In this document: one piece after another, positions 17,781 to 27,740 of the stretch
Layout: the number at the start of each line of letters is the position of its first letter
How positions within the stretch are numbered: position 1 is the stretch's first letter
NCBI RefSeq assembly: GCF_947495825.1
Contig: NZ_CANMAH010000001.1
Location: 186,001 to 250,000 of the forward strand
Origin: an uncultured Psychrobacter sp.
Lineage (GTDB): Bacteria > Pseudomonadota > Gammaproteobacteria > Pseudomonadales > Moraxellaceae
Direction: 5' to 3'
Length of the DNA: 64,000 bases
Made by a program: the position numbers and the translations under genes
Notes under the pieces: generated by a model
Database searches by the model: none
Told to the model about the DNA's origin: nothing
Seen by the model: the letters and a program-made list of their open reading frames with translations, nothing else

Positions 17781-18773
17781 TTATTTTACACCTGCTTGTA
17801 GCAAATCATGCACAGTGATAATAGCCTCCAAACGCCCTTCCTCATCTATTATTAATAACTGACTGATTCCATTTTCATTCATGACACTTAAAGCATCAGA
17901 TGCGCGCATCGACTTACTTACTTGGCGAGGATTCGTGCTCATCACATCTTGTATTGGGGTTGCAAGGTCGATACGTTTTTCTAAACCACGGCGCAAATCC
18001 CCATCTGTAAACACGCCAACGACTTTTTGCTCATCGTCGATCACAACGGTCATGCCCAAACGGCCCGCAGACATCGTAAACAAAGCATCTTGCAATGGTG
18101 CTTTTTGGTTGACGAGTGGTAAATCATCTACATTACTATGCATCAAATCCTCTACCCGTGTTAATAGCTGGCGACCAAGCGCACCTGCTGGATGTGATAA
18201 AGCAAAGTCTTCTGAGGTAAAGTTACGTGCATGTACCAAAGCAACTGCCAAAGCATCTCCTAATGCTAAAGTCGCTGTCGTACTAGAAGTAGGTGCTAGA
18301 TTAAGCGGACACGCTTCTTGGGACTTGCCAAGTATCAACATGATGTCGGCTGCGCGTGGCAACATACCGCGCTTGTCCCGACTGATACTAATAAGCGGGA
18401 TGCCTAGGCGCTTAACCACTGGCAGTAACGTCTTGATTTCATCAGACTCTCCAGAATTGGAGATAGCAAGTAGCACATCGCCTTTTACCAGCATTCCTAA
18501 GTCGCCATGACCTGCTTCGCCAGGGTGCATAAAAAACGCTGGTGTACCAGTTGAGGCAAACGTCGCTGCTATCTTGCGCCCAATCAGTCCTGACTTACCC
18601 ATACCAGTCACGACTACGCGACCTTTACAAGCCAAGATTATCTCGCAAGCCTGCACAAACCTATCGTCTATCTGTTCAGTTAATAATGCCAACGCGGCTA
18701 TCTCAGTTTGAATAGCATCAACAGCAGTGGTTATAAATTGGTCATGGGTAAGGTTGTTTGTACAGTTGCTCAT
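17781..18773 (-). CDS. kdsD: D-arabinose 5-phosphate isomerase KdsD
   Basis: KdsD converts ribulose 5-phosphate to arabinose 5-phosphate, the first step of KDO synthesis. The 330-residue protein has an N-terminal SIS domain (VVTGMGKSGLIGRKIAATF, HPGEAGHGDLG, AISNSGESDEI) and a C-terminal pair of CBS domains (VEDLMHSNVDDLPLV and IQDVMSTNPRQVSKSMRA). It heads the operon kdsD-kdsC-lptC-lptA-lptB. GutQ-type paralogues look alike, but the operon position supports KdsD. Confidence 0.96.
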   Translation of the reverse strand: MSNCTNNLTHDQFITTAVDAIQTEIAALALLTEQIDDRFVQACEIILACKGRVVVTGMGKSGLIGRKIAATFASTGTPAFFMHPGEAGHGDLGMLVKGDVLLAISNSGESDEIKTLLPVVKRLGIPLISISRDKRGMLPRAADIMLILGKSQEACPLNLAPTSSTTATLALGDALAVALVHARNFTSEDFALSHPAGALGRQLLTRVEDLMHSNVDDLPLVNQKAPLQDALFTMSAGRLGMTVVIDDEQKVVGVFTDGDLRRGLEKRIDLATPIQDVMSTNPRQVSKSMRASDALSVMNENGISQLLIIDEEGRLEAIITVHDLLQAGVK

Positions 18774-18940
18774 GGTTTGACTCGGTAATTATCATTAATA
18801 ACATATTTTACTATAGTGGAAGCCATTTTAATAATATGGTTTAAAACAGCGCGTAAAGTGTTGTTTAGACGTCGCTAAGACATTCTATTCGTTGTTCCAT
18901 TTAACCATTTAGTAGCTCTAAAATAGTTAAAACGTTGATA

Positions 18941-18974
18941 CAAAAAAGACCCACTGGGCAGCAGGTCTTTTTAT
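18941..18974 (-). terminator. Terminator downstream of hfq
   Basis: A stem of AAAAAGACC with GGTCTTTTT surrounds a 12-base loop. On the minus strand it ends in T residues about 50 bases after the hfq stop. It could also act on plus-strand transcripts. Confidence 0.75.
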
Positions 18975-19021
18975 TGAAATAGACTTCAACAACATACCTT
19001 TACAGATACAGATGTTATCAA

Positions 19022-19564
19022 TTAATTGTTATTGTTATCATCAAAATCGTTGTTTGACTTGTCATCAAAGCCAGTGTTTTCTGCTGGCGTCTCAAAACCA
19101 CGGTCTTGACCAAAACCACTGCGATCAAAGCTACGATCCTGACTTTGACCTAAACCACCACGCTCAAACCCGCGGTCTTGTCCCTGACCAAAACCACCAC
19201 GATTAAAACCGCTACGATTAGAAGCAAAGCCACGCTCTTCAAAGCCGCCACTGACGCTACCACTTCTCTCAAAACCACTATTAATACTGCCGCCTTGATA
19301 CCCACTGGTACCTTGGGTTTGCATACCACTACTCGATGATGCAGTAGTACTGGCGCCTCGTGGATTACGTGCTGGAACTACAGTCGAGATGGCATGCTTA
19401 TAAACCATTTGGCTAACCGTATTTTTTAATAAAACAACATATTGGTCAAATGATTCAATTTGGCCTTGTAACTTAATACCATTTACCAAAAAAATGGACA
19501 CTGGAATACGATCTTTGCGTAGTGAGTTTAAGAACGGATCTTGTAATGTTTGTCCTTTTGACAT
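19022..19564 (-). CDS. hfq: RNA chaperone Hfq with long Gly/Arg/Phe-rich tail
   Basis: Hfq forms hexamers that pair small RNAs with mRNAs. Residues 1-68 are a standard Sm core ([19 protein letters not shown], then [12 protein letters not shown]). The remaining 110 or so residues form a low-complexity tail with repeated units such as GFGQDRGFE and [13 protein letters not shown], ending in an Asp/Asn run. E. coli Hfq has only 102 residues; long glycine-rich tails are known in Moraxellaceae (Acinetobacter, Moraxella). GGGAGAG precedes the ATG and a TATAAT lies close upstream. The miaA-hfq order is conserved with other gammaproteobacteria. Confidence 0.97.
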   Translation of the reverse strand: MSKGQTLQDPFLNSLRKDRIPVSIFLVNGIKLQGQIESFDQYVVLLKNTVSQMVYKHAISTVVPARNPRGASTTASSSSGMQTQGTSGYQGGSINSGFERSGSVSGGFEERGFASNRSGFNRGGFGQGQDRGFERGGLGQSQDRSFDRSGFGQDRGFETPAENTGFDDKSNNDFDDNNNN

Positions 19565-19979
19565 AAAAACTCTCCCAAATTTTATATAATTATATTATAA
19601 GTGCTTGTTTAATTATAATGGTTAGAAAAAGATACAATAATAAGATTTACTAATAAAACGTATCTAAATAAGCACCAGTTTTTCTTTATCAATTCTACTT
19701 TGTTTCAATATTATATTATTGTAAACAAATAAGTAATCAGTGATTTCTATAACAATAGTAAATAAATGATAGTGAATACGACATATTGTAATATTGTAAA
19801 TGTCAGGTTAACAAATTATAACAGCTATCTAAGCCAAACTTTGCAACTTATTGTGATTTGTACTTTCCATCTGTGTCTATTTATAACTTATTCTCACTAC
19901 TACTAAATTCCTAAAAACAATCAACATTTAATATTTTATGTTGCTTAAATATTATTATTGACTAAGATCAGTAAATCAA
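19565..19979. promoter_or_regulatory. AT-rich miaA-hfq spacer with hfq promoter
   Basis: A 415-base spacer between two minus-strand genes. It has a TATAAT-type sequence about 40 bases before the hfq start and many A/T runs. It is long for this usually tight gene pair, suggesting hfq has its own promoter. No ORF or repeat is seen. Confidence 0.45.
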
Positions 19980-21116
19980 TTAGCGTAGGTACTCTCCAGC
20001 TTGCGCTATAGATTTGTAGGATGATATGGCAATTTCGTTGTTATTGTGCAAATCTTTATCGATATTTGACAATTGGGCTAGCTTACGTAACCAAGTATAT
20101 TGGCGTTTGGCCAGTTGTCTTGTAGCATATAATGCCTTATTTTGCATTTGATAACAAGCAAGCGCCTCGGTTTGACTAGCAAGCGTTGACGACTGTGATT
20201 GCAGTGCTTTATCTTGTCCTACGTTTTGTTTGCTTGGGTTTTCAAATTTGCCAAAGACATCTTCAAACTGCCTCTTATTAAGATGTGGCTGCTCAAATAC
20301 TCGATGATTAATATGTGTTAAGTACTCCAAGACTTGCCGATAACCAACGCAGCGCATAGATGGCATATTAGGTGTCAGCGGATAGGTTTCAAGCAAACCA
20401 ACTACTTCAGCTACTAGCCCCTCACGCCACATAATATCTAAACGCTGCTCGATACGCTTATGCAGCCAAGATCGATCTGGCATCACTGTAAGTGCATGCC
20501 ACTGCTGATGTGGATTGTTTGCTAGTGCTTTTTTAGGTTTACGCTGCCAGTCGCTTATAGCAATGTCAGTTTGCAAATATACTTCTATGGCGCGCGTGAT
20601 ACGCTGGGTATCAGTTGCATGAAGACGCTGATGACTGCTGGGATCCACTTTACCAAGATAGTCAAATAGTGCCTGAATACCTTCTGCTTGTCGCCACTGC
20701 TCCACACGTACACGAATACTGTCTTCACTATCTGGTACTGGAGATAGCCCGTCGAGTAACGCCATGTAATACATCATGGTGCCACCTACCAACAGCGGTA
20801 TTTTGCCATTATTATGACAGCTATCAATCAAGCGAGCGACATCACTGACGAATTCAGCCACGCTATAGCTTTGCATAGGGTCAATAATATTAACTAGATG
20901 ATGTGGGTAACGCGCAAGCTCAGTGGTCGTAGGTTTGGCCGTACCTATATTCATATCGCGGTATATCAATGCTGAGTCTACTGAGATTAGCTCATAACGA
21001 CCAGTATCATATAGCTCGTAGGCCAAGGCAGTCTTGCCGCTAGCAGTTGGTGCCATCAAGCAAACCACGCTATTATCCGCCAATTTAGGAGTAATACTAT
21101 TAGACGCAAGCTGCAT
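19980..21116 (-). CDS. miaA: tRNA dimethylallyltransferase MiaA
   Basis: MiaA adds an isopentenyl group to A37 of tRNAs that read UNN codons. The P-loop APTASGKTALAYEL is near residue 24, followed by SVDSALIYRDMNIGTAKPT and LLVGGTMMYYMALLDG, then the tRNA-binding MPSMRCVGYRQVLEYL and KRQYTWLRKL motifs. At 378 residues it is longer than E. coli MiaA (316), mainly from a Gln/Ser/Asn-rich insertion at roughly 275-325. It sits downstream of mutL by 96 bases, as in E. coli. Confidence 0.97.
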   Translation of the reverse strand: MQLASNSITPKLADNSVVCLMAPTASGKTALAYELYDTGRYELISVDSALIYRDMNIGTAKPTTTELARYPHHLVNIIDPMQSYSVAEFVSDVARLIDSCHNNGKIPLLVGGTMMYYMALLDGLSPVPDSEDSIRVRVEQWRQAEGIQALFDYLGKVDPSSHQRLHATDTQRITRAIEVYLQTDIAISDWQRKPKKALANNPHQQWHALTVMPDRSWLHKRIEQRLDIMWREGLVAEVVGLLETYPLTPNMPSMRCVGYRQVLEYLTHINHRVFEQPHLNKRQFEDVFGKFENPSKQNVGQDKALQSQSSTLASQTEALACYQMQNKALYATRQLAKRQYTWLRKLAQLSNIDKDLHNNNEIAISSYKSIAQAGEYLR

Positions 21117-21212
21117 AAAATTGCCTTTATGAGTAATAATTTAAATAGTCGAACCAAAGACTAGCTGTTTAGAAGCCTATTGTTTGTCTTCGTAATTAGA
21201 TTGGGGCGTGAT

Positions 21213-23030
21213 TTATTCAGGTATAGAGGACAACATAAATGAGACCAGTTGGTTGCGATCAATATTTATGATTGCTTCATCAATTAGCAGCTTTTCTGTA
21301 TCTGCTATAAAAACTGCCAAATCCTGCGCACTCATCTGTGTACTTACGGTTGTAAGCTGTTGGTTGATATACATGGGACTATCAGGCCGTTTGCTTCTTT
21401 TAAGTACATTATCACTTAGTATATGCGACTCAAATAGTGCGCGCATTTTCGACTGCCAAACCTCTGCACTAATTAGTACACATTGTCCTTGATTATAAAA
21501 TAATAGCCAAGGCAATGTATTATGACTAATAGCTTCAATGGAGGGGGTTTTACTTGTCACGCTATCCATACTATTGATAATGTCTAAGCAAACTGGCAGA
21601 GATTTTATTGGTATATCTGAACCATTTAAAACACTAACGTTATCAACGCTATCATTTGAGACTACGCTTAGAGGCTCGCTATTTTGCTGCAATGATTTGT
21701 TAGTATAAGACTTTTTTGCAGAAGCGTTTACTGAATAAGAGTTCGCTGGTTTTTTAGAAAACGTCGTGTCTGATGATACCTGATACGGATATTTAGGCGT
21801 TTGTACTTGCCGGCTTTGTACTAAGTCGTTAGTAGCAGACGTGTTAAGTGACAAATCATCCAGTGGTTTACTTGTCGAAGCTTTCGTTTTTAGCTTTAAA
21901 CGAATTGCATGGCTTAAATGCGCCATGATGTTATTAAGCGGGCTTATCTTAATACGCTGTTTAGACGGATGCACATTAATATTGAGCCACTGAGTAGGAA
22001 CATCAAAATAAAGCGCATACCCCATGACATCTAACTGAGCATGCTGTGCAAGTTGTCGAATCTGATTACTGATTATTGGTTCTTTAACCAAGCGGCCATT
22101 CACATACAATAGCTTTGGCAAACTGTCCTGCTGCTGCGTTTGTTTATCACTAGGCCATAGCCAACCATTGATACTTGCCTGGCTGCTAGCATTTGCTTGG
22201 TCAGCATATTCTACAGATGGCTGCATTAGACTAGATAGATCGACCATTACCTCTAATGCGCCATCCATCAATGAGATACCAGTTGCTTGCTCAAGGCGTG
22301 ATAAGGGCAAACGATTAGCGTTATCACTACTCCCATTGCCTCCGGCAGACTGCTCGCGTTCATATTTGTCATTTGTAGACATCAGACTTGGTACTATAGA
22401 ACTTGACGATAGTGCCAAGCGCTTTTTATTATCGTGAAACAGACTTAGTGCCACATCTGCCCGCGCCAAAGCTACTTCACGTACGATGGTTTCGATATGT
22501 CCAAACTCAGTCGCAATAGACTTTAGATTGCCTCGGCGTGCTGGTACGTTAAAGTATAAATCTTTAACCGTGATCGTCGTACCGCGTTTATGTACGACAG
22601 GTACTAGCTTTGGGCTATCTTCTAATACGCCTGCGACCTGTAACTGACGACCAATACCGCTGTCATCATGACTACTGGTTAAAGTTAGGCGAGAAACAGC
22701 CGCTGTCGCTGCCAATGCCTCCCCACGAAAACCTAACGTCGTAATACCATGCAAATTAGCCACATCAGCGACTTTACTGGTCGCATGACGAGTAATTGCC
22801 ATGACCATATCATCAGGATGAATGCCGATACCGTCGTCCACTACCTCTATCATACCCATACCACCTTGAGTGATATGTACTTCAATATTGCAAGCACCAG
22901 CATCAATGGCATTTTCTAGCAGCTCTTTAACCACTGCTGCCGGACGCGTTACGACCTCACCGGCTGCCAGTTGATTGATCAGCAGTGGTGATAGTTTTTT
23001 GATACGTGTATTTGGATAGTTATCTGGCAT
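21213..23030 (-). CDS. mutL: DNA mismatch repair protein MutL
   Basis: MutL couples mismatch recognition by MutS to strand removal. The N-terminal GHKL ATPase is intact: ELLENAIDAGACNIEV, DDGIGIHPDD and TLGFRGEAL, plus the MutL signature near residue 95. The 605 residues also include a Ser/Lys-rich linker (about 370-470) and a short, divergent dimerisation domain. The endonuclease motif DQHAAHE is not seen, nor expected if this organism works as methyl-directed systems do. Gene order tsaE-mutL-miaA-hfq matches enterobacteria except that amiB is missing between tsaE and mutL. Confidence 0.97.
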   Translation of the reverse strand: MPDNYPNTRIKKLSPLLINQLAAGEVVTRPAAVVKELLENAIDAGACNIEVHITQGGMGMIEVVDDGIGIHPDDMVMAITRHATSKVADVANLHGITTLGFRGEALAATAAVSRLTLTSSHDDSGIGRQLQVAGVLEDSPKLVPVVHKRGTTITVKDLYFNVPARRGNLKSIATEFGHIETIVREVALARADVALSLFHDNKKRLALSSSSIVPSLMSTNDKYEREQSAGGNGSSDNANRLPLSRLEQATGISLMDGALEVMVDLSSLMQPSVEYADQANASSQASINGWLWPSDKQTQQQDSLPKLLYVNGRLVKEPIISNQIRQLAQHAQLDVMGYALYFDVPTQWLNINVHPSKQRIKISPLNNIMAHLSHAIRLKLKTKASTSKPLDDLSLNTSATNDLVQSRQVQTPKYPYQVSSDTTFSKKPANSYSVNASAKKSYTNKSLQQNSEPLSVVSNDSVDNVSVLNGSDIPIKSLPVCLDIINSMDSVTSKTPSIEAISHNTLPWLLFYNQGQCVLISAEVWQSKMRALFESHILSDNVLKRSKRPDSPMYINQQLTTVSTQMSAQDLAVFIADTEKLLIDEAIINIDRNQLVSFMLSSIPE

Positions 23031-23074
23031 TGAGGAGTATCATATATTGTGAAACGCGAACGTATTTTACCAAA

Positions 23075-23593
23075 CTAAATTTTTAGTAATGATAAGTCCA
23101 GTCCTTGCACTTGTCCTACCTTTGATAGTCTTATCTCAACCTGACGGGTCTCATCTACGCTTTGGGTAATATCAATAAACAACGCAGGCGGTGGTAGATA
23201 ATTGTCAGCGCGACTTGGCCATTCGATGATTACTAGGGCGTTTTTGTCCTCAAGATATTCATCAAAACCAATAAGAGACAACTCTTCAGGATCTTGTATA
23301 CGGTATAAATCAGTATGATAAACAAGCTTAGTTGTACCGTCATCTTGCTCAATACTATAAGGCTCAACCAAAGTATAGGTCGGGCTTTTCACCGCGCCCT
23401 TATGCCCTAATGCTTGTAACCAATAGCGTGTCAATGTGGTTTTGCCTGCCCCCAAATCACCCGCCAACCAGATACTACCTGAAGGTAGCAAAGTAGCAAG
23501 CTGCTCAGCCAAACGCTCAGTATCGGTTTCTGAATATAAGGTCAATATTTGCAACTGTTTATCGCTCAAACAGGTATCGTTATGGTTAAACAT
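23075..23593 (-). CDS. tsaE: tRNA threonylcarbamoyladenosine biosynthesis ATPase TsaE
   Basis: TsaE is the small P-loop ATPase that helps TsaB/TsaD make t6A37 in tRNA. The Walker A motif GDLGAGKTTLTRYWLQALG is followed by SPTYTLVEPY and HTDLYRIQDPEELSLIGFDEY, all diagnostic. At 172 residues it is near the usual 150-170. Its ATG overlaps the stop of the upstream queD-type gene (TAATG), so the two are translationally coupled. mutL follows after 44 bases. Confidence 0.95.
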   Translation of the reverse strand: MFNHNDTCLSDKQLQILTLYSETDTERLAEQLATLLPSGSIWLAGDLGAGKTTLTRYWLQALGHKGAVKSPTYTLVEPYSIEQDDGTTKLVYHTDLYRIQDPEELSLIGFDEYLEDKNALVIIEWPSRADNYLPPPALFIDITQSVDETRQVEIRLSKVGQVQGLDLSLLKI

Positions 23594-24207
23594 TAGACTG
23601 TACCCACTTGTTGTTCATAGACTTGCATGGTTACCGATGGATTGACAAAACGTTCACCACCAATCAATTTAGTATACAGCTCAGGATCATGCCACTCAGC
23701 GCGTACTTGATCGCTAAACTCAAAGTCCTCTAAGTCAAGCTTACCCATTTGCGTGTTTGCCACATCTTCAGCGAAGCATTGCGCGTAACCGGTAGCAGTC
23801 TCGTGAGCGATTACCGAATAAACACTGACGTCGGCTTCCCCATTTTGCATTTGGGTTTGCTGTAAGATCTCTTGCGCCCAAAAGAATATCACACGTGAGA
23901 ACTGCTCTGCAGATGGCGACACTGGTAAACTTATCCAACGAGCGCTAAATTTTTTGCAAGCAGCAATATACTCAGGATCGTCTTTGCTCCAAAAACAAAT
24001 GGCATGATCAAAGCTATCAATAATATCCTTGATTGAGGATTTTAGTAGCCCAAAATCATAGACCATCTGTCCATGATCTAAACGCTTGGCCTCAAGAATC
24101 AGCTCAATCTGATAACTGTGACCATGAATAGAATGTTTGCAGCGCTCAGAGCTACAATTACGCACAATATGAGCATTTTCGAATTTGAATAGTTTACGTA
24201 TACGCAT
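23593..24207 (-). CDS. queD: 6-carboxytetrahydropterin synthase family protein (QueD/PTPS)
   Basis: The family makes 6-carboxytetrahydropterin from dihydroneopterin triphosphate on the way to queuosine. Zinc ligands are visible as the His in KFENAH and the pair in HGHSYQIEL, with a Cys-containing segment (CSSERCKHSIHGH) in between. A later phrase MVYDFGLLKSSI and the HAICF segment fit the fold. The protein (204 residues from the ATG at 24207) is longer than E. coli QueD (121), with a C-terminal extension. The frame opens 27 bases earlier, but the start at 24207 fits the family. Coupled to tsaE by a one-base overlap. Confidence 0.85.
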   Translation of the reverse strand: MRIRKLFKFENAHIVRNCSSERCKHSIHGHSYQIELILEAKRLDHGQMVYDFGLLKSSIKDIIDSFDHAICFWSKDDPEYIAACKKFSARWISLPVSPSAEQFSRVIFFWAQEILQQTQMQNGEADVSVYSVIAHETATGYAQCFAEDVANTQMGKLDLEDFEFSDQVRAEWHDPELYTKLIGGERFVNPSVTMQVYEQQVGTV

Positions 24208-24363
24208 AATAATTTTGACCAAAACAATAAGCACTATCGTGCTAAATATTAACCAGTAGGAGTTTGCCTGACTTAATCATTGCTTACCACTTATTATAGC
24301 AAATCAATATGTATCCGTAAGTAAGCACTTATTAACACCTCTATTCCTTAAAGCCATCAATGA

Positions 24364-24693
24364 CTACTGACGCGGGGCGAACATAATAATCGCCATCCCT
24401 GTCAGCGCAACTGCAGAGCCCAATATATCCCATGAAGTTGGCCGAATGCCGTTTATGGCCCATAACCATAAAATTGCCATCGTAATGTATACACCGCCGT
24501 AAGCCGCATAAACTCGACCAGCTTCAGTTGGATGTAATGTCAACAGCCATACAAAGGCTGCCAGACTAAGCACACCAGGAATCAATAGCCAAATGGATTT
24601 ACCTTCTCTTAGCCAAAGATAAGGCAAATAACAGCCAGTAATCTCCGCTAATGCTGTCAGCACAAAAAGACCAACAGTCCTTAATTCAGTCAA
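24364..24693 (-). CDS. YnfA family (UPF0060) small membrane protein
   Basis: This 109-residue inner-membrane protein has four predicted helices and the family phrases [40 protein letters not shown] and YGGVYI. YnfA resembles small multidrug-resistance (SMR) transporters in topology; some members are reported as efflux pumps, but transport by this one is not shown. It stands alone between queD and the small cupin gene. Confidence 0.93.
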   Translation of the reverse strand: MTELRTVGLFVLTALAEITGCYLPYLWLREGKSIWLLIPGVLSLAAFVWLLTLHPTEAGRVYAAYGGVYITMAILWLWAINGIRPTSWDILGSAVALTGMAIIMFAPRQ

Positions 24694-24786
24694 ATCAACG
24701 ACTCCTTGATTAGGATAAAAGCTGCCATATATTGCAGTTCATACTCTTGTTTTATAAAGTTCTATTGTTGTGGATGATGCATACTT

Positions 24787-25116
24787 TTAATCAACAATAT
24801 ATAGCTTAGCGCCTACCTGCGTTGATGAACGATGTGCGATTGTATCGTCCGCTACTTGATAAGTCATACCCGGCGTTAGAGTAAAGGTTCGACCATCCTT
24901 TAACTCTGTGTGCAGCTCTCCTTCCACACACAACAAAATATGCCCTTTATAGCACCAGTGATCAGCAAGGTAGCCTGCAGAATACTCAACCATATGCACA
25001 TTGATATTATTAAATTCAAGCGTTTTCCAATACCCTGCGCCAGTCTCACCTTTGACTTCTACTGCTTCTACTTCCGTCCAGTCGGTAATCCCAAACGGTA
25101 TATTCTTCATTTCCAC
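24787..25116 (-). CDS. DHCW-motif cupin fold protein
   Basis: This 109-residue single-domain cupin carries the phrase LADHWCYKGHILLCVEGE, which matches a family annotated as DHCW-motif cupin fold proteins. The metal-type His residues in DHW and GHI are present, as is the C-terminal AHRSSTQVGAKLYIVD. The function of the family is not known. Nothing in the context points to a pathway; a BCCT transporter gene follows 161 bases later in the direction of transcription. Confidence 0.85.
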   Translation of the reverse strand: MEMKNIPFGITDWTEVEAVEVKGETGAGYWKTLEFNNINVHMVEYSAGYLADHWCYKGHILLCVEGELHTELKDGRTFTLTPGMTYQVADDTIAHRSSTQVGAKLYIVD

Positions 25117-25277
25117 GACATCATCTCCCTGATTTAATTATTGATAAACTCGTCATAAAGCTTTTTACTTATTATCGCTAAAACCTAGCGGTAACCTTAG
25201 GTTTATACTCATAGTATGGTTAATACAATCCAAAAGAAGTACCAAGCAACTTAATTAAAGCGAGCGCTAATATATTT

Positions 25278-27473
25278 TTATAATGTATTGACTACCGTGT
25301 CTGCTGGTGTACTAATAAAGGTTAAATAGGCTTGATATTGTTCAAGCACATCGTCGATTACTTGCTGCTTGGTCAAGCCCATTAAATCATAACCGCCTGA
25401 ACCGGTCTGGGTTGTCACCTCTAAACGGTAATAAACGTCAGTATTTGGCGCCATTTTGCCACTAAAAGTCGGTGATGGTGTCTCGACCATTGACACTTGA
25501 TAATAAAAGTTATTCTTCGCATCGGAGGCGACTTTTAATAGTGGGCCACCAATATCAATATCGTTATCTATATGTGGAATATTATCACGGTCAATCTCAT
25601 AACCTTGACGTTCAAACTCATTGGCCACATCATTGAGCGCAGGTCTCACGACACGATCCAAGTATTGTACCGCTTCACGCTTGGAAGGATAAGTCAGCAT
25701 CTGCCCCAACCGCTGCTTCCATGAACGCTCTGGTATATGACCGCCACTTGGCGCTATAGAAGGACGGCGTAGCACTTTGCCTTCGTTTTCAGCGCGCTCA
25801 ATTCTTAGCGCTTTAGAAAAAGATAACATCACTAGGTAGGCAATAATAGTCACTGGAAGCGCAAAGATAAGCGTGGCATACTCCATCGTAATGACCCCGC
25901 CTGCAATCAACATAGAGATAGTCAACATCGCTGTCAATACCGCCCAAAATATACGTAGCCACTTAGGACCGTCCTCGCTTGGATCGGGAATGGACGTTGA
26001 GAAGTTTGACATAACCATCGCGCCTGAGTTGGCACTGGTGATATAGAACAGTAAACCTGAAAGTGTCGCCAAAGCCACTAAAATAGTCGCTCCTGGAAAT
26101 AATTCAAGCAATGCATACCAACCGCGCTCAGGGCTTTGAATGGCAAGCTCAGCGAAGGCTGTATTGCCTTGCAAAACCTCATAAAGGGCCGAGTTCCCAA
26201 AGAAAGAAACAATAATAAAATCACATAATACAGGTACAGTAATCGCTGCAATGACGAACTCACGTAGCGTACGCCCACGTGAGATACGAGCTAAAAACAC
26301 ACCAACAAATGGCCCCCATGCCAGCCAAAACGCCCAAAAGAACAGCGTCCAACTGCCCATCCAGTCGCTACTGCCAGGCACATAAGCAAAGGTTTTGAAC
26401 ATTCTAGAGGGCAAAGTCACAAAGAACTGTCCCAAATTTTCGACCAGAGCATTTAATAAGAAGGCTGTTTCGCCAGCGACAAGAATAAACGCCATCATCG
26501 CCACTGCACTCCAAAGGTTCAGCTCCGATATCCAGCGGATACCGCGATCAACGCCTGAAGTAGTCGCCAAAATGGTCAGAATAACGGCGCCAACCACCAA
26601 TGCTATTTGCAGCGTTAAGCCTTCTTCTAAGCCAAATAGCTTTGAGAAACCAACGTTGAGCAGTACCACACCAATGCCCATCGTCGTCGCGACACCAAAC
26701 ACCGTACCTACTAAGGCGATAATACTAATACCATGACCAATAGAGCCTTTTACACGCTTACCAAGCAGGGGGTATAAAGCGGCACGAATCGATAACGGCA
26801 TATTCCAGCGATAGGCAAAATACCCCATGGCCATACCAAGCAATGCATAAACTGACCAACCAGCGATACCGTAATGAAACATCGTCCAAACAACGGCATC
26901 CTGCATGGCTTCAGCACTCGCCCCATCACCAGAGGGTGGCGTTAAATACTGGACAACAGGACCAGTAACCGAGAAAAACAATAGATCAATACCAACCCCA
27001 GCGGCAAATAACATCGCCGCCCACGTGCCAAGCTTATACTGTGGCCGTGAATCATCAGGCCCAAGGCGCACACTGCCCTCTTTAGACAATGCCACCCACA
27101 GTACAAAACCAATGACCATCACCATGGTAATCACGTAATACCAGCCAAGGTTGGTTGCAATCCAGTCCACGACTGTTTTCATAGTTGTACTGGCACCAGC
27201 AGGCATAAAAATTGCCCATAATGAAAAGGCAACAATGACTAACGATGAGATAATCAGCACGCTCCAATTAATATGAGCCACGCTGTTTTCTGACAACTCT
27301 TGCGCGCCTCGTCTAAGATCGCTACGGGATATGGGTAGGTCTTCATCAAAGGGTTTAGATTGACGCTCTGTACCACCAAATTGACTGCGCTCAAACGGCG
27401 TACGTGAACTCTCAATTTGTTCGTTTGGCTTGCCAGCCTCGGTTAAATTGTCGTCATTTGGTTCGTTGGTCAT
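25278..27473 (-). CDS. BCCT family betaine/choline/carnitine transporter
   Basis: This secondary transporter of the BCCT family imports compatible solutes at the inner membrane. The 731-residue protein has about 12 helices and the family signature region WTLFFWAFWLAWGPFVGVFL followed by ARISRGRTLREF. It carries a hydrophilic N-terminal domain of about 60 residues and a long C-terminal cytosolic domain (about 150 residues), which in BetT-type members is linked to osmotic regulation. Length and the C-tail favour a BetT-like choline transporter, but the substrate is not decided by sequence. No betA/betB/betI neighbours are seen. Confidence 0.9.
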   Translation of the reverse strand: MTNEPNDDNLTEAGKPNEQIESSRTPFERSQFGGTERQSKPFDEDLPISRSDLRRGAQELSENSVAHINWSVLIISSLVIVAFSLWAIFMPAGASTTMKTVVDWIATNLGWYYVITMVMVIGFVLWVALSKEGSVRLGPDDSRPQYKLGTWAAMLFAAGVGIDLLFFSVTGPVVQYLTPPSGDGASAEAMQDAVVWTMFHYGIAGWSVYALLGMAMGYFAYRWNMPLSIRAALYPLLGKRVKGSIGHGISIIALVGTVFGVATTMGIGVVLLNVGFSKLFGLEEGLTLQIALVVGAVILTILATTSGVDRGIRWISELNLWSAVAMMAFILVAGETAFLLNALVENLGQFFVTLPSRMFKTFAYVPGSSDWMGSWTLFFWAFWLAWGPFVGVFLARISRGRTLREFVIAAITVPVLCDFIIVSFFGNSALYEVLQGNTAFAELAIQSPERGWYALLELFPGATILVALATLSGLLFYITSANSGAMVMSNFSTSIPDPSEDGPKWLRIFWAVLTAMLTISMLIAGGVITMEYATLIFALPVTIIAYLVMLSFSKALRIERAENEGKVLRRPSIAPSGGHIPERSWKQRLGQMLTYPSKREAVQYLDRVVRPALNDVANEFERQGYEIDRDNIPHIDNDIDIGGPLLKVASDAKNNFYYQVSMVETPSPTFSGKMAPNTDVYYRLEVTTQTGSGGYDLMGLTKQQVIDDVLEQYQAYLTFISTPADTVVNTL

Positions 27474-27680
27474 TCTTATTTTACTCCCTACCTCGAGCTT
27501 AGTTTGATCGTTTGCAAAAGATCTAAATCATAAGCTAAGTAATTATATTATTTGATAATAGGATTATGTCATATACTCAGTAATTTAATAGTGGTGGTAA
27601 TGTGTAATGCAGGTTTGTTATCGATGATGTTCATGGAATGAGTATAGAAAGTGTAAATGGCTAGTGATATTTAAATATAT

Positions 27681-27722
27681 TAAAAAGCCCACCTATCTTC
27701 AAAAAGAATAGGTGGGCTTATT
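27681..27722 (-). terminator. Terminator downstream of carboxynorspermidine dehydrogenase
   Basis: On the minus strand a stem of about 14 bp (AAGCCCACCTATTC with GATAGGTGGGCTT, one mismatch) ends in a T run. It lies about 20 bases past the stop of the gene at 27741. Confidence 0.85.
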
Positions 27723-27740
27723 TAGCAGACAAATAATTTT

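Noticed and set aside
19022-19320. Repeats in hfq considered as a CRISPR-like or tandem-repeat locus
   Set aside because: They are in frame, encode the Gly-rich Hfq tail and vary at codon level like a low-complexity protein tail.
21213-23030. MutL as an endonuclease-type MutL
   Set aside because: The DQHAAHE-type motif is not present in the C-terminal part, so no nuclease activity is claimed.
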